64,000 nt of DNA from positions 61,427,673 through 61,491,672 of the forward strand of contig NC_090288.1 in NCBI RefSeq assembly GCF_037392515.1, written 5' to 3'. The position numbers and the translations under genes are program-made. The DNA is from Haliotis asinina (taxonomy: Eukaryota > Mollusca > Gastropoda > Lepetellida > Haliotidae). Below, in pieces: positions 49,891 to 62,700 of the stretch (its first letter is position 1; each line of letters opens with the position of its first letter). The notes under the pieces were generated by a model, which was not told the DNA's origin, searched no databases, and saw only the letters and a list, made by a program, of their open reading frames with translations.

Positions 49891-52800
49891 AAGGAAGCTT
49901 TAGAGTGGTTCTGTAGCACTTTGGTTATTGGAGCTTTAGACTAGTTCTGTAGCACTTTGGTTATGGGAGCTTTAGAGTAGTTCTGCAGCACTTTGGTTAA
50001 GGGGGCTTTAGACTAGTTCTGCAGCACTTTGGTTATGGGAGCTTTAGACTAGTTCTGAAGCACTTTGGTTAAGGGAGCTTAAGAGTAGTTCTGTAGCACT
50101 TTGGTTAAGGGAGCTTTAGACTAGTTCTGTAGCACTTTGGTTAAGGGAGCTTTAGACTAGTTCTGTAACACTTTGGTTAAGGGAGCTTTAGACTAGCTCT
50201 GTAGCACTTTCGTTAAGGAAGCTTTACACTTGTTCTGCAGCACTTTGGTTAAGGGAGCTTTAGACTAGTTCTGTAGCACTTTGGTTAAGGGAACTTTAGA
50301 CTAGTTCTGTAGCACTTTGGTTAAGGGAGATTTAGACTAGTTCTGTAGCACTTTGGTAAAGGGAGCTTTAGACTAGTTCTGCAGCACTTTGGTTAAGGGA
50401 GCTTTGCACTTCTTCTGCGGCACTTTGACTAAGGAAGCCTTAGAGTAGTTCTGTAGCACTTTGGTTAAGGGAGCTTTGCACTTGTTCTCCAGCACTTTGG
50501 TTAAGGGAGCTTTAGACTAGTTCTGTAGCACTTTGGTTAAGGGAGCTTTAGACTAGTTCTGTAGCACTTTGGTTAAGGAAGCTTTAGACTAGTTCTGTAG
50601 CATTTTGGTTAAGGGAGCTTTAAACTAGTTCTGAAGCACTTTGGTTAAGGGAGATTTAGACTAGTTCTGTAGCACTTTGGTTAAGGAAGCTTTAGACTAG
50701 TTCTGAAGCACTTTGGTTAAGGGACCTTTAGAGTAGTTCTGTAGCACTTTGGTTATGGGAGCTTTGCACTTGTTCTGCAGCACTTTGGTTATGGGAGCTT
50801 TAGACTAGTTCTGTAGCACTTTGGTTAAGGGAGCTTTAGACTAGTTCTGTAGCACTTTGGTTAAGGGAGCTTTACACTTGTTCTGTAGCATTTTGGTTAA
50901 GGGAGCTTTAGACTAGTTCTGTAGCACTTTGGTTAAGGGAGCTTTAGACTAGTTCTGCAGCACTTTGATTAAGGAAGCTTTAGAGTAGTTCTGTAGCATT
51001 TTGGTTAAGGGAGCTTTGCACTTGTTCTGTAGCACTTTGATTATGGAAGCTTTAGAGTAGTTCTGTAGCACTTTGGTTATGGAAGCTTTACACTTGTTCT
51101 GCAGCACTTTGGTTAAGCGGAGCTTTAGACTAGTTCTGTAGCACTTTGGTTAAGGGAGCTTTAGACTAGTTCTGCTGCACTTTAGTTAAGGGAGCTTTAG
51201 ACTAGTTCTGTAACACTTTGGTTAAGGAAGCTTTGCACTTGTTCTGCAGCACTTTGGTTAAGGGAGCTTTAGACTAGTTCTGCTGCACTTTGGTTAAGGG
51301 AGCTTTAGACTACTTCTGTAGCACTTTGGTTAAGGGAGCTTAAGACTAGTTCTGTAGCACTTTGGTTAAGGGAGCTTTGCACTTGTTCTGCAGCACTTTG
51401 GTTAAGGGAGCTTTAGACTAGTTCTGTAGCACTTTGGTTAAGGGAGCTTTAGACTAGTTCTGTAGCACTTTGGTTAAGGGAGCTTAAGACTAGTTCTGTA
51501 GCATTTTGGTTAAGGGAACTTTAGACTAGTTCTGTAGCACTTTGGTTAAGGGAGCTTTAGACTAGTTCTGTAGCACTTTGGTTAAGGAAGCTTTAGACTA
51601 GTTCTGTAGCACTTTGGTTAAGGGAGCTTTAGACTAGTTCTGTAGCACTTTGGTTATGGGACCTTTAGACTAGTTCTGAAGCACTTTGGTTAAGGGAGCT
51701 TTAGACTAGTTCTGTACCACTTTGGTTATGGGAGCTTTGCACTTGTTCTGCAGCACTTTGGTTATGGGAGCTTTAGACTAGTTCTGTAGCACTTTGGTTA
51801 AGGGAGCTTTACACTAGTTCTGTAACACTTTGGTTAAGGGAGCTTTAGACTAGTTCTGCAGCACTTTGGTTAAGGGAGCTTTAGACTAGTTCTGTAGCAC
51901 TTTGGTTAAGGGAGCTTTAGACTAGTTCTGTAGCACTTTGGTTAAGGAAGCTTTAGACTAGTTCTGTAGCACTTTGGTTAAGGAAGCTTTACACTTGTTC
52001 TGTGGCACTTTGGTTAAGGGAGCTTAAGACTAGTTCTGTAGCACTTTGGTTAAGGGAGCTTTGCACTTGTTCTGCAGCACTTTGGTTAAGGGAGCTTTAG
52101 ACTAGTTCTGTAGCACTTTGGTTAAGGGAGCTTTAGACTAGTTCTGTAGCATTTTGGTTAAGGGAGCTTTAGACTAGTTCTGTAGCACTTTGGTTAAGGG
52201 AGCTTTACACTTGTTCTGAAGCACTTTGGTTAAGGGAGCTTTAGACTAGTTCTGTAGCACTTTGGTAAAGGGAGCTTTAGACTAGTTCTGTAGCACTTTG
52301 GTTAAGGGAGCTTAAGACTAGTTCTGTAGCACTTTGGTTAAGGGAGCTTTGCACTTGTTCTGCAGCACTTTGGTTAAGGGAGCTTTAGACTAGTTCTGTA
52401 GCACTTTGGTTAAGGGAGCTTTAGACTAGTTCTGTAGCACTTTGGTTAAGGGAGCTTAAGACTAGTTCTGTAGCACTTTGGTTAAGGGAGCTTTGCACTT
52501 GTTCTGCAGCACTTTGGTTAAGGGAGCTTTAGACTAGTTCTGAAGCACTTTGGTTAAGGGAGCTTTAGACTAGTTCTGTAGCACTTTGGTTATGGGACCT
52601 TTAGACTAGTTCTGAAGCACTTTGGTTAAGGGAGCTTTAGACTAGTTCTGTACCACTTTGGTTATGGGAGCTTTGCACTTGTTCTGCAGCACTTTGGTTA
52701 TGGGAGCTTTAGACTAGTTCTGTAGCATTTTGGTTAAGGGAGCTTTAGACTAGTTCTGTAGCACTTTGGTTAAGGGAGCTTTAGACTAGTTCTGTAGCAC

Positions 52801-55705
52801 TTTGGTTAAGGGAGCTTTAGACTAGTTCTGTAGCACTTTGGTTAAGGGAGCTTTACACTTGTTCTGCAGCACTTTGGTTATGGGAGCTTTAGACTAGTTC
52901 TGTAGCACTTTGGTTAAGGGAGCTTTAGACTAGTTCTGCAGCACTTTGGTTAAGGGAGCTTTAGACTAGTTCTGTAGCACTTTGGTTAAGGGAGCTTTAG
53001 ACTAGTTCTGTAGCACTTTGGTTAAGGAAGCTTTAGACTAGTTCTGTAGCACTTTGGTTAAGGAAGCTTTACACTTGTTCTGTGGCACTTTGGTTAAGGG
53101 AGCTTAAGACTAGTTCTGTAGCACTTTGGTTAAGGGAGCTTTGCACTTGTTCTGCAGCACTTTGGTTAAGGGAGCTTTAGACTAGTTCTGTAGCACTTTG
53201 GTTAAGGGAGCTTTAGACTAGTTCTGTAGCATTTTGGTTAAGGGAGCTTTAGACTAGTTCTGTAGCACTTTGGTTAAGGGAGCTTTACACTTGTTCTGAA
53301 GCACTTTGGTTAAGGGAGCTTTAGACTAGTTCTGTAGCACTTTGGTAAAGGGAGCTTTAGACTAGTTCTGTAGCACTTTGGTTAAGGGAGCTTAAGACTA
53401 GTTCTGTAGCACTTTGGTTAAGGGAGCTTTGCACTTGTTCTGCAGCACTTTGGTTAAGGGAGCTTTAGACTAGTTCTGTAGCACTTTGGTTAAGGGAGCT
53501 TTAGACTAGTTCTGTAGCACTTTGGTTAAGGGAGCTTAAGACTAGTTCTGTAGCACTTTGGTTAAGGGAGCTTTGCACTTGTTCTGCAGCACTTTGGTTA
53601 AGGGAGCTTTAGACTAGTTCTGTAGCACTTTGGTTAAGGGAGCTTTAAACTAGTTCTGTAGCACTTTGGTTATGGGACCTTTAGACTAGTTCTGAAGCAC
53701 TTTGGTTAAGGGAGCTTTAGACTAGTTCTGTACCACTTTGGTTATGGGAGCTTTGCACTTGTTCTGCAGCACTTTGGTTATGGGAGCTTTAGACTAGTTC
53801 TGTAGCATTTTGGTTAAGGGAGCTTTAGACTAGTTCTGTAGCACTTTGGTTAAGGGAGCTTTAGACTAGTTCTGTAGCACTTTGGTTAAGGGAGCTTTAG
53901 ACTAGTTCTGTAGCACTTTGGTTAAGGGAGCTTTACACTTGTTCTGTAGCATTTTGGTTAAGGGAGCTTTAGACTAGTTCTGTAGCACTTTGGTTAAGGG
54001 AGCTTTAGACTAGTTCTGTAGCACTTTGGTTATGAGAGCTTTAGACTAGTTCTGTAGCACTTTGGTTATGGGAGCTTTAGAGTAGTTCTGTAGCACTTTG
54101 GTTATGGGAGCTTTGCACTTGTTCTGCAGCATTTTGGTTATGGGAGCTTTAGAGTAGTTCTGTAGCACTTTGGTTAAGGCAGCTTTAGACTAGTTCTGTA
54201 GCACTTTGGTTAAGGGAGCTTTAGACTAGTTCTGTAGCACTTTGGTTAAGGGAGCTTTAGACTAGTTCTGTAGCACTTTGGTTAAGGGAGCTTTACACTT
54301 GTTCTGCAGCACTTTGGTTAAGGGAGCTTTACACTTGTTCTGTAGCACTTTGGTTAAGGGAGCTTAAGACTAGTTCTGTAGCACTTTGGTTAAGGGAGCT
54401 TTGCACTTGTTCTGCAGCACTTTGGTTAAGGGAGCTTTAGACTAGTTCTGTAGCACTTTGGTTAAGGGAGCTTTAGACTAGTTCTGTAGCACTTTGGTTA
54501 AGGGAGCTTTAGACTAGTTCTGTAGCATTTTGGTTAAGGGAGCTTTAGACTAGTTCTGTAGCACTTTGGTTAAGGGAGCTTTACACTTGTTCTGAAGCAC
54601 TTTGGTTAAGGGAGCTTTAGACTAGTTCTGTAGCACTTTGGTAAAGGGAGCTTTAGACTAGTTCTGTAGCACTTTGGTTAAGGGAGCTTTAGACTAGTTC
54701 TGTAGCACTTTGGTTAAGGGAGCTTTGCACTTGTTCTGCAGCACTTTGGTTAGGGAGCTTTAGACTAGTTCTGTAGCACTTTGGTTAAGGGAGCTTTAGA
54801 CTAGTTCTGTAGCACTTTGGTTAAGGGAGCTTTACACTTGTTCTGAAGCACTTTGGTTAAGGGAGCTTTAGACTAGTTCTGTAGCACTTTGGTAAAGGGA
54901 GCTTTAGACTAGTTCTGTAGCACTTTGGTTAAGGGAGCTTTACACTTGTTCTGCAGCACTTTGGTTAAGGGAGCTTTAGACTAGTTCTGTAGCACTTTGG
55001 TTAAGGGAGCTTTAGACTAGTTCTGAAGCACTTTTTTTAAGGGAGCTTTAGACTAGTTCTGTAGCACTTTGGTTAAGGGAGCTTTAGACTAGTTCTGTAG
55101 CACTTTGGTTAAGGAAGCTTTAGACTAGTTCTGTAGCACTTTGGTTAAGGGAGCTTTACACTTGTTCTGTAGCACTTTGGTTAAGGGAGCTGAAGACTAG
55201 TTCTGTAGCACTTTGGTTAAGGGAGCTTTGCACTTGTTCTGTAGCACTTTGGTTAAGGGAGCTTTAGACTAGTTCTGTAGCACTTTGGTTAAGGGAGCTT
55301 TAGACTAGTTCTGTAGCACTTTGGTTATGGGAGCTTTAGACTAGTTCTGTAGCATTTTGGTTAAGGAGCTTTAGACTAGTTCTGTAGCACTTTGGTTAAG
55401 GGAGCTTTACACTTGTTCTGAAGCACTTTGGTTAAGGGAGCTTTAGACTAGTTCTGTAGCACTTTGGTAAAGGGAGCTTTAGACTAGTTCTGTAGCACTT
55501 TGGTTAAGGGAGCTTTAGACTAGTTCTGTAGCACTTTGGTTAAGGGAGCTTTGCACTTGTTCTGAAGCACTTTGGTTAAGGGAGCTTTAGACTAGTTCTG
55601 TAGCACTTTGGTTAAGGGAGCTTTAGACTAGTTCTGTAGCATTTTGGTTAAGGGAGCTTTAGACTAGTTCTGCAGCACTTTGGTTAAGGGAGCTTTGACT
55701 AGGTT
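49891..55705. repeat. 36-bp satellite, about 161 copies
   Basis: The unit is AGCTTTAGACTAGTTCTGTA plus GCACTTTGGTTAAGGG. The main variants are TTTGCACTTGTTCTGCAG, TTAAGACTAG and GGTTATGGG. Stops occur in every frame. Block 51833-52860 recurs at 52913-53940 with only two differences, 1080 bp (30 units) apart. Confidence 0.97.
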
Positions 55706-56220
55706 TCTGTAAGGAAGACGTTAACTAGTTCTGTAGTTCTTAAGTTAAGAAGCCTTTGACAATTTCTGTAGCACTTTAGCTAAGGATGCCCTGGACTAGT
55801 TCTGTAGCTCTTTATTTAAGGGAGCCACAGACTATTTAGTTCTGGAGCAATTTTGTGTGAAAGAGCTTTGGGCTAGTTCTGCAGCACTTTAGTGTGTATG
55901 AGCCGCAAGGTAGTTCTGCAGCACTTTAGTGTGTACGAGCCCCAGGCTAGTTCTGCAGCACTTTAGTGTGTACGAGTCCCAGGCTAGTTCTGCAGCACTT
56001 TAGTGTGTACGAGTCCCAGGCTAGTTCTGCAGCACTTTAGTGTGTACGAGCCCCAGGCTAGTTCTGCAGCACTTTAGTGTGTACGAGTCCCAGGCTAGTT
56101 CTGCAACACTTTAGTGTGTATGAATCCCAGGCTAGTTCTGCAACACTTTAGTGTGTATGAGCCCCAGGCTAGTTCTGCAGCACTTTAGTGTGTACGAGTC
56201 CCAGACTATTTCTGCAGTAC
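55706..56220. repeat. Degenerate edge and 37-bp relative of the 36-bp satellite
   Basis: 55706-55870 carries decayed units. From 55871 a 37-bp unit, GGCTAGTTCTGCAGCACTTT plus AGTGTGTACGAGTCCCA, repeats about nine times. Its first half is that of the 36-bp unit and its second half is new. Confidence 0.9.
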
Positions 56221-56790
56221 TTTTCTGTGTATGACGGAAACAAAACAATAACATTCCTGCAAAGTTGATAGATGCTGTTATCACAGTACTCCCGTGGACG
56301 ACCATGTAGGTTTACACACCGCCATATATAACTAGTATTGATGATGGTAGCTGCCAACGGTATCACACTGACCCTGCAGCCTACAGCATCCCTCTGTCAT
56401 CAGCGTTCCTGTCTGAGGACATTTCCATTAAAGGCCCTGACCGCCCCGTCTCATGAAGAGCGCACGTACCAATCGGTTGTTGGCTTTCTAATCTGATTCG
56501 GCTTCAGTGTTCGTATTGTTTGTACCGTATTGTATTCGTACAAAACCGACACAGGCAGAAACAGATTGAAGGTATTTGACTGACAGAAAAATTATGTATC
56601 TGAAACAATTTATGATGTTGACACTTTACGATTTACTCTCAAAATGTGCCTGATTGTTTTTTTTTTTCTATGATGAATGTTTTTTACAAGATGTGATATA
56701 TACCGTATTATTGACTGTGTATTCACAATAGCCTCACGAATTTGTTATGACGGTATAATAAGTGTCTTAAGAGTCTAACATATACACCAC
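56221..56790. other. Non-coding DNA upstream of the right GPCR
   Basis: Probably intron or promoter of the GPCR. A T-run lies at 56658-56669. No TATA box can be assigned with confidence. Confidence 0.4.
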
Positions 56791-56810
56791 ATTGTTTCAG
56801 GTGAGACAAG
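56791..56810 (+). promoter_or_regulatory. Possible 3' splice site before the GPCR start codon
   Basis: ATTGTTTCAG|GTGAGACAAG precedes the ATG at 56811. It reads as an acceptor ending at 56800, giving a 10-nt 5' UTR piece in the coding exon. The same bases also resemble a donor (CAG|GTGAGA), so the assignment is tentative. Confidence 0.35.
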
Positions 56811-57824
56811 ATGGTTGCAGTGGGCACGTTGCCTGACAACGGCACAATGGCAGACGACTCAAGCAGCATAGGCGTGGGGGTGTTCGGTGTCATCCTCACC
56901 ATATGGATCATCGTCTGTAACTCCGCCCTCATCATCAGCATCCTCATGGACGACATCAGACGTCGCAGCATCTTCTGCCTCCACATCGTAAACCTCGCAG
57001 TTGCTGACCTTCTTGTGGGTGTAATAGTGGTTCCCATCATGGCTGACTATCTACTGGGAGGCTCGTGGGACCTGGGTGAAGACGTGTGCCAGTTCTGGCT
57101 CATCTCCGACGTCCTGCTCTGCACTGTGTCTATAATCGCTCTGGTTATGATCAGCTGTGACCGCTTCATGTATCTCACATGTCCTCGCATGTTCCTGGAA
57201 AACAGCCGCTACATCCTGTGTTGTCTTATGATCATGTTGCCATGGATTATCGGCATGGCGCTCGTCCTGCCGCTATGGATCATGGGTAAAAGGGAAATAA
57301 TCAACCCAGACAACGATTGCATGCTCCTTCTGAGACAAGATTATAAAATATCGTCGTTGTTTGTCAGTTTCTTTGTGCCAGCGTTCTTGGCAATCGGAGT
57401 CAACATTGCCATTCTCCTGATGCTGTTTATGTTAAGGCACAGACTGGATGATCTTCCTCTCAAGAGGAAGAACGAAAACCCAAAGAGACAGATCTTTTGC
57501 GTGTGCATCGTCAGCGTGGTGTTCACAGTAATGTGGGCGCCCTTCTTTGTGGTCTCTCTTCTAATGGCGGTAGCTGAATACCACCCATCTAGGGCCATCA
57601 TCACACTCACTATCTGGATGGGGTACTGTAACTCGGGGATCAACCCCCTTCTGTGGCTGGTGTTTCCCCCAATACGGGATGGGTACCAGGCGTTGTTGTG
57701 CTGTTGCAGACAGAAGGAGGAAGAGGAGGAGGATGATTCAGACGAGGCTGATGAGGATGAGGCGAGAAGGTCAATGATGGATGATAACGATGAGGTGTTT
57801 GAACTTAAAGATACGGAAACATGA
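56811..57824 (+). CDS. Class A GPCR, monoamine-receptor type, intronless coding region
   Basis: Predicted plasma-membrane receptor of 337 aa. The ATG has A at -3 and G at +4, and an N-glycosylation sequon lies at N10. Landmarks are N37 (1.50), D66 (2.50), C93 (3.25), D100 (3.32), D117-R118-F119 (a DRY variant), W145 (4.50), ECL2 C170, S182 and S186 (5.42 and 5.46), P190 (5.50), MWAPFF with W242, F245 and F246, W269-x-G-Y272 (7.40-7.43), and NPLLW at 278-282 (Tyr7.53 is Trp). ICL3 is short, about 20 residues. The tail begins with a CCC palmitoylation motif (297-299), then a very acidic stretch (303-318). Family knowledge: Asp3.32 with serines in TM5, Phe6.51/6.52 and Tyr7.43 form the monoamine pocket. 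Inference: an invertebrate monoamine receptor (dopamine, octopamine, serotonin or histamine-like cannot be separated here). A possible 3' splice site (TTTCAG) lies 10 bp upstream of the ATG, so a 5' UTR intron is possible. Confidence 0.9.
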   Translation: MVAVGTLPDNGTMADDSSSIGVGVFGVILTIWIIVCNSALIISILMDDIRRRSIFCLHIVNLAVADLLVGVIVVPIMADYLLGGSWDLGEDVCQFWLISDVLLCTVSIIALVMISCDRFMYLTCPRMFLENSRYILCCLMIMLPWIIGMALVLPLWIMGKREIINPDNDCMLLLRQDYKISSLFVSFFVPAFLAIGVNIAILLMLFMLRHRLDDLPLKRKNENPKRQIFCVCIVSVVFTVMWAPFFVVSLLMAVAEYHPSRAIITLTIWMGYCNSGINPLLWLVFPPIRDGYQALLCCCRQKEEEEEDDSDEADEDEARRSMMDDNDEVFELKDTET

Positions 57825-59789
57825 TCAGGTAGACGGGGGTGATAGCAGCGCCCTCTACGCGTTCCAGAGTATATGGCGTTCCAGAGCTTCTTCGTCCGTA
57901 TTGTTTCTAGGTTTGTCAGATGAATTTCGTGGTCGTGGATTTCACCAAAGATGAACTTCTTAAACATGTGTCCCTTTGGACTTCCATTCTGCATCAAGCT
58001 GCATCGCTGTGGCCATGATATTGCAAGCCAAAGTCACTCACTCTCACATTGTGTGGGTAAAGGATGACATGTTCCTGTTCCTTCGAAACTAGACTTCCTG
58101 ACCTGTTGACGGAGAGTCATTTACTTATGATGTGTGCACGAGGCAGGATGACAAAAGGAAGATACACAGAAGCATGTCAAAGGATCCGAAGACTGTTCAA
58201 ACACGTGGGAGTGGGGGGAGTCGTTCGGAACCATGGATATTCTTTGGTGAGAAGGAAAGTGTTGATAATGAATATCATGAATGTATGAGTGAATGAAGTT
58301 TTCTATCGCACTGAAAATTATAGATATCTGCATATCGCTTCGGAAAATGATGTCATTGAGTATTTGGAGTTTCTTATTCGAATTACAGTTTATAAAAGGG
58401 AAAGTGTGGAACCCACTGCTTGTTTGTGTCAGCCAGTCCTTGTACTTGACTAGGAACCTTGAACGTCTTGGTTCCAAACCAGCCTTGTATCTGTGTATAA
58501 ATACATTGTATAGCTTTATTTGTTGGATGATGTGTTGTATGTCACCCGACAAGATTGTATTGGTTGGGCAGTGTTACTCCAGAAAATCTTTGCGTTGACA
58601 GAGATTATGGAGGAGACAAGATGGTGGTATCAGTCTGGATATGTCCAATACGATGGCGTTGTGCGGCCCTAGTTCATAACTTGACAACATAAGACTACGC
58701 CATTTAAGTTTGGAAACAGGGACTTATTTGGCCCCGACATACAATCTCGAGACGGACACATATAGTGGTAATCATGGATTCAAAGATGGATCCACAAGCA
58801 GGTTTGTGATGTGCACGTTTTCTTGCACTCAGTTCGACTGATTGCATCCGTATCGATAACTACAGACGTAAAGGGAACACTTCCAAATACATAAACAAGA
58901 AACCATTCGGGAACCTCGGCTCTGTTAGGGGAATCTATGTGCGTAGAAGAAATTTAATCAAAATCTTTATGCTAAATCTTCCGTGTATGAATTCTCATAA
59001 TGTAATTAAAAATGACTGTATATTGTTTGGTGTTAAGACACCCTTTTTATTAAGAAGACCTACTGAATACTATGTATCTGTTATTACTGATACTGGCATG
59101 CAGTCACGGTTTTGATACTGAGAAGTACAACAGGCTTGACGACCAATTCTCATCATAAGTATGATGGCAGCCATACCTTGACAGAAGACACCTCATGAAA
59201 ACTGACCCTTTGTACCTCACTCTCGTGCATTCAGTCCTTTCTCAGCCCATCCATCGTGCATCGCAGGGCAAGCGAGCACCCTCCATTTTGTTTCTTGTCA
59301 CGAAAGGCATCTGCCAGCTGAACAAGTACTCTCTGTTTTTACTGCCAGTATTTACCTGACTTTGATAATAAAGTCTTGAATATCCGTGTGGCTTGTGTTC
59401 TAGCAGGTATCGCCCGTCCTGACCAAAATGCAGTAAATGATTAACTATTTTTACGTTGAAGCCAGACATGTGTTGACAGATGGTCAAATGGGAACACTGA
59501 AGAATGATTGAGTGTGTAATTTGGAGTTCACGTATATTTGAAACCTGTGACAGTTTGTTGGATGGTGGGTAAATGATGAGAAGAGAAAATTCAAGGCAGT
59601 TTATTGATTGTCGCCACCGTTTACAATGTCAGACATGATAATAAGTCAAAGAGTGTTTTAAATTACAGTCTTTTGCTTTCTTTTGAAATGGTACAGCATT
59701 TGTACGACTATTATTACAAGTATGACTACAGTTTGGGATTGTCGAGTTTTCTCCCGTTTACCCCATCTAAAATGATTCCAAACAAGTAT
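57825..59789. other. 3' flank of the right GPCR
   Basis: Likely 3' UTR in part, up to the AATAAA at 59367. The frames 58121-58552 (minus) and 58293-58598 (plus) oppose each other and have no motif. Confidence 0.4.
59367..59372 (+). other. Candidate poly(A) signal for the right GPCR gene
   Basis: AATAAA is followed about 20 bp on by a GT-rich stretch (GTGTGGCTTGTGTTC). It lies about 1.5 kb past the GPCR stop codon and before the 70-bp satellite. Use of the site is inferred only. Confidence 0.25.
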
Positions 59790-62700
59790 ATCAATTCCGC
59801 CATGTCAAACACGGGATCAGGTGACATTAACCCCAAGGTAACTGACATGTGGAAAATATATCAAGTCCGCCAAGTCAAACACGGGATCAGGTGACATTAA
59901 CCCCAAGGTAACTGACATGTGGAAAATATATCAAGTCCGCCAAGTCAAACACGGGATCAGGTGACATTAACCCCAAGGTAACTGACATGTGGAAAATATA
60001 TCAAGTCCGCCAAGTCAAACACGGGATCAGGTGACATTAACCCCAAGGTAACTGACATGTGGAAAATATATCAAGTCCGCCAAGTCAAACACGGGATCAG
60101 GTGACATTAACCCCAAGGTAACTGACAGGTGGAAAATATATCAAGTCCGCCAAGTCAAACACGGGATCAGGTGACATTAACCCCAAGGTAACTGACATGT
60201 GGAAAATATATCAAGTCCGCCAAGTCAAACACGGGATCAGGTGACATTAACCCCAAGGTAACTGACAGGTGGAAAATATATCAAGTCCGCCATGTCAAAC
60301 ACGGGATCAGGTGACATTAACCCCAAGGTAACTGACATGTGGAAAATATATCAAGTCCGCCATGTCAAACACGGGATCAGGTGACATTAACCCCAAGGTA
60401 ACTGACATGTGGAAAATATATCAAGTCCGCCATGTCAAACACGGGATCAGGTGACATTAACCCCAAGGTAACTGACAGGTGGAAAATATATCAAGTCCGC
60501 CAAGTCAAACACGGGATCAGGTGACATTAACCCCAAGGTAACTGACATGTGGAAAATATATCAAGTCCGCCAAGTCAAACACGGGATCAGGTGACATTAA
60601 CCCCAAGGTAACTGACATGTGGAAAATATATCAAGTCCGCCAAGTCAAACACGGGATCAGGTGACATTAACCCCAAGGTAACTGACAGGTGGAAAATATA
60701 TCAAGTCCGCCATGTCAAACACGGGATCAGGTGACATTAACCCCAAGGTAACTGACAGGTGGAAAATATATCAAGTCCGCCATGTCAAACACGGGATCAG
60801 GTGACATTAACCCCAAGGTAACTGACAGGTGGAAAATATATCAAGTCCGCCAAGTCAAACACGGGATCAGGTGACATTAAACCCAAGGTAACTGACAGGT
60901 GGAAAATATATCAAGTCCGCCATGTCAAACACGGGATCAGGTGACATTAACCCCAAGGTAACTGACATGTGGAAAATATATCAAGTCCGCCAAGTCAAAC
61001 ACGGGATCAGGTGACATTAACCCCAAGGTAACTGACAGGTGGAAAATATATCAAGTCCGCCATGTCAAACACGGGATCAGGTGACATTAACCCCAAAGTA
61101 ATTGACAGGTGGAAAATATTATATCAATTCCGCCATGTCAAACACGGGATTAGGTGACATTAACCCCAAGGTAATTGACAGGTGGAAAACATCAATTCCG
61201 CCATGTCAAACACGGGATTAGGTGACATTAACCCCAAGGTAACTGACATGTGGAAAATATATGAATTCCGCCATGTCAAACACGGGATCAGGTGACATTA
61301 ACCCCAAGGTAACTGACATGTGGAAAATATATGAATTCCGCCATGTCAAACACGGGATCAGGTGACATTAACCCCAAGGTAACTGACAGGTGGAAAATAT
61401 ATCAAGTCCGCCATGTCAAACACGGGATCAGGTGACATTAACCCCAAGGTAACTGACAGGTGGAAAACATCAATTCTGCCATGTCAAACACGGGATTAGG
61501 TGACATTAACCCCAAGGTAACTGACAGGTGGAAAACATCAATTCTGCCATGTCAAACACGGGATCAGGTGACATTAACCCCAAGGTAACTGACAGGGGGA
61601 AAATATATGAATTCCGCCATGTCAAACACGGGATCAGGTGACATTAACCCCAAGGTAACTGACAGGTGGAAAATATATCAAGTCCGCCATGTCAAACACG
61701 GGATCAGGTGACATTAACCCCAAGGTAACTGACAGGGGGAAAATATATGAATTCCGCCATGTCAAACACGGGATCAGGTGACATTAACCCCAAGGTAACT
61801 GACAGGTGGAAAATATATCAAGTCCGCCATGTCAAACACGGGATCAGGTGACATTAACCCCAAGGTAACTGACAGGTGGAAAATATATCAAGTCCGCCAT
61901 GTCAAACACGGGATCAGGTGACATTAACCCCAAGGTAACTGACAGGTGGAAAATATATCAAGTCCGCCATGTCAAACACGGGATCAGGTGACATTAACCC
62001 CAAGGTAACTGACAGGTGGAAAATATATCAATTCCGCCATGTCAAACACGGGATCAGGTGACATTAACCCCAAGGTAACTGACATGTGGAAAATATATCA
62101 AGTCCGCCAAGTCAAACACGGGATCAGGTGACATTAACCCCAAGGTAACTGACATGTGGAAAATATATCAAGTCCGCCAAGTCAAACACGGGATCAGGTG
62201 ACATTAACCCCAAGGTAACTGACAGGTGGAAAATATATCAAGTCCGCCAAGTCAAACACGGGATCAGGTGACATTAACCCCAAGGTAACTGACATGTGGA
62301 AAATATATCAAGTCCGCCAAGTCAAACACGGGATCAGGTGACATTAACCCCAAGGTAACTGACAGGTGGAAAATATATCAAGTCCGCCATGTCAAACACG
62401 GGATCAGGTGACATTAACCCCAAGGTAACTGACATGTGGAAAATATATCAAGTCCGCCATGTCAAACACGGGATCAGGTGACATTAACCCCAAGGTAACT
62501 GACATGTGGAAAATATATCAAGTCCGCCATGTCAAACACGGGATCAGGTGACATTAACCCCAAGGTAACTGACAGGTGGAAAATATATCAAGTCCGCCAA
62601 GTCAAACACGGGATCAGGTGACATTAACCCCAAGGTAACTGACATGTGGAAAATATATCAAGTCCGCCAAGTCAAACACGGGATCAGGTGACATTAACCC

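Noticed and set aside
57341..57997. 218-codon frame antisense to the right GPCR
   Set aside because: Shadow of the GPCR coding region, with polyserine arising from the acidic tail codons.
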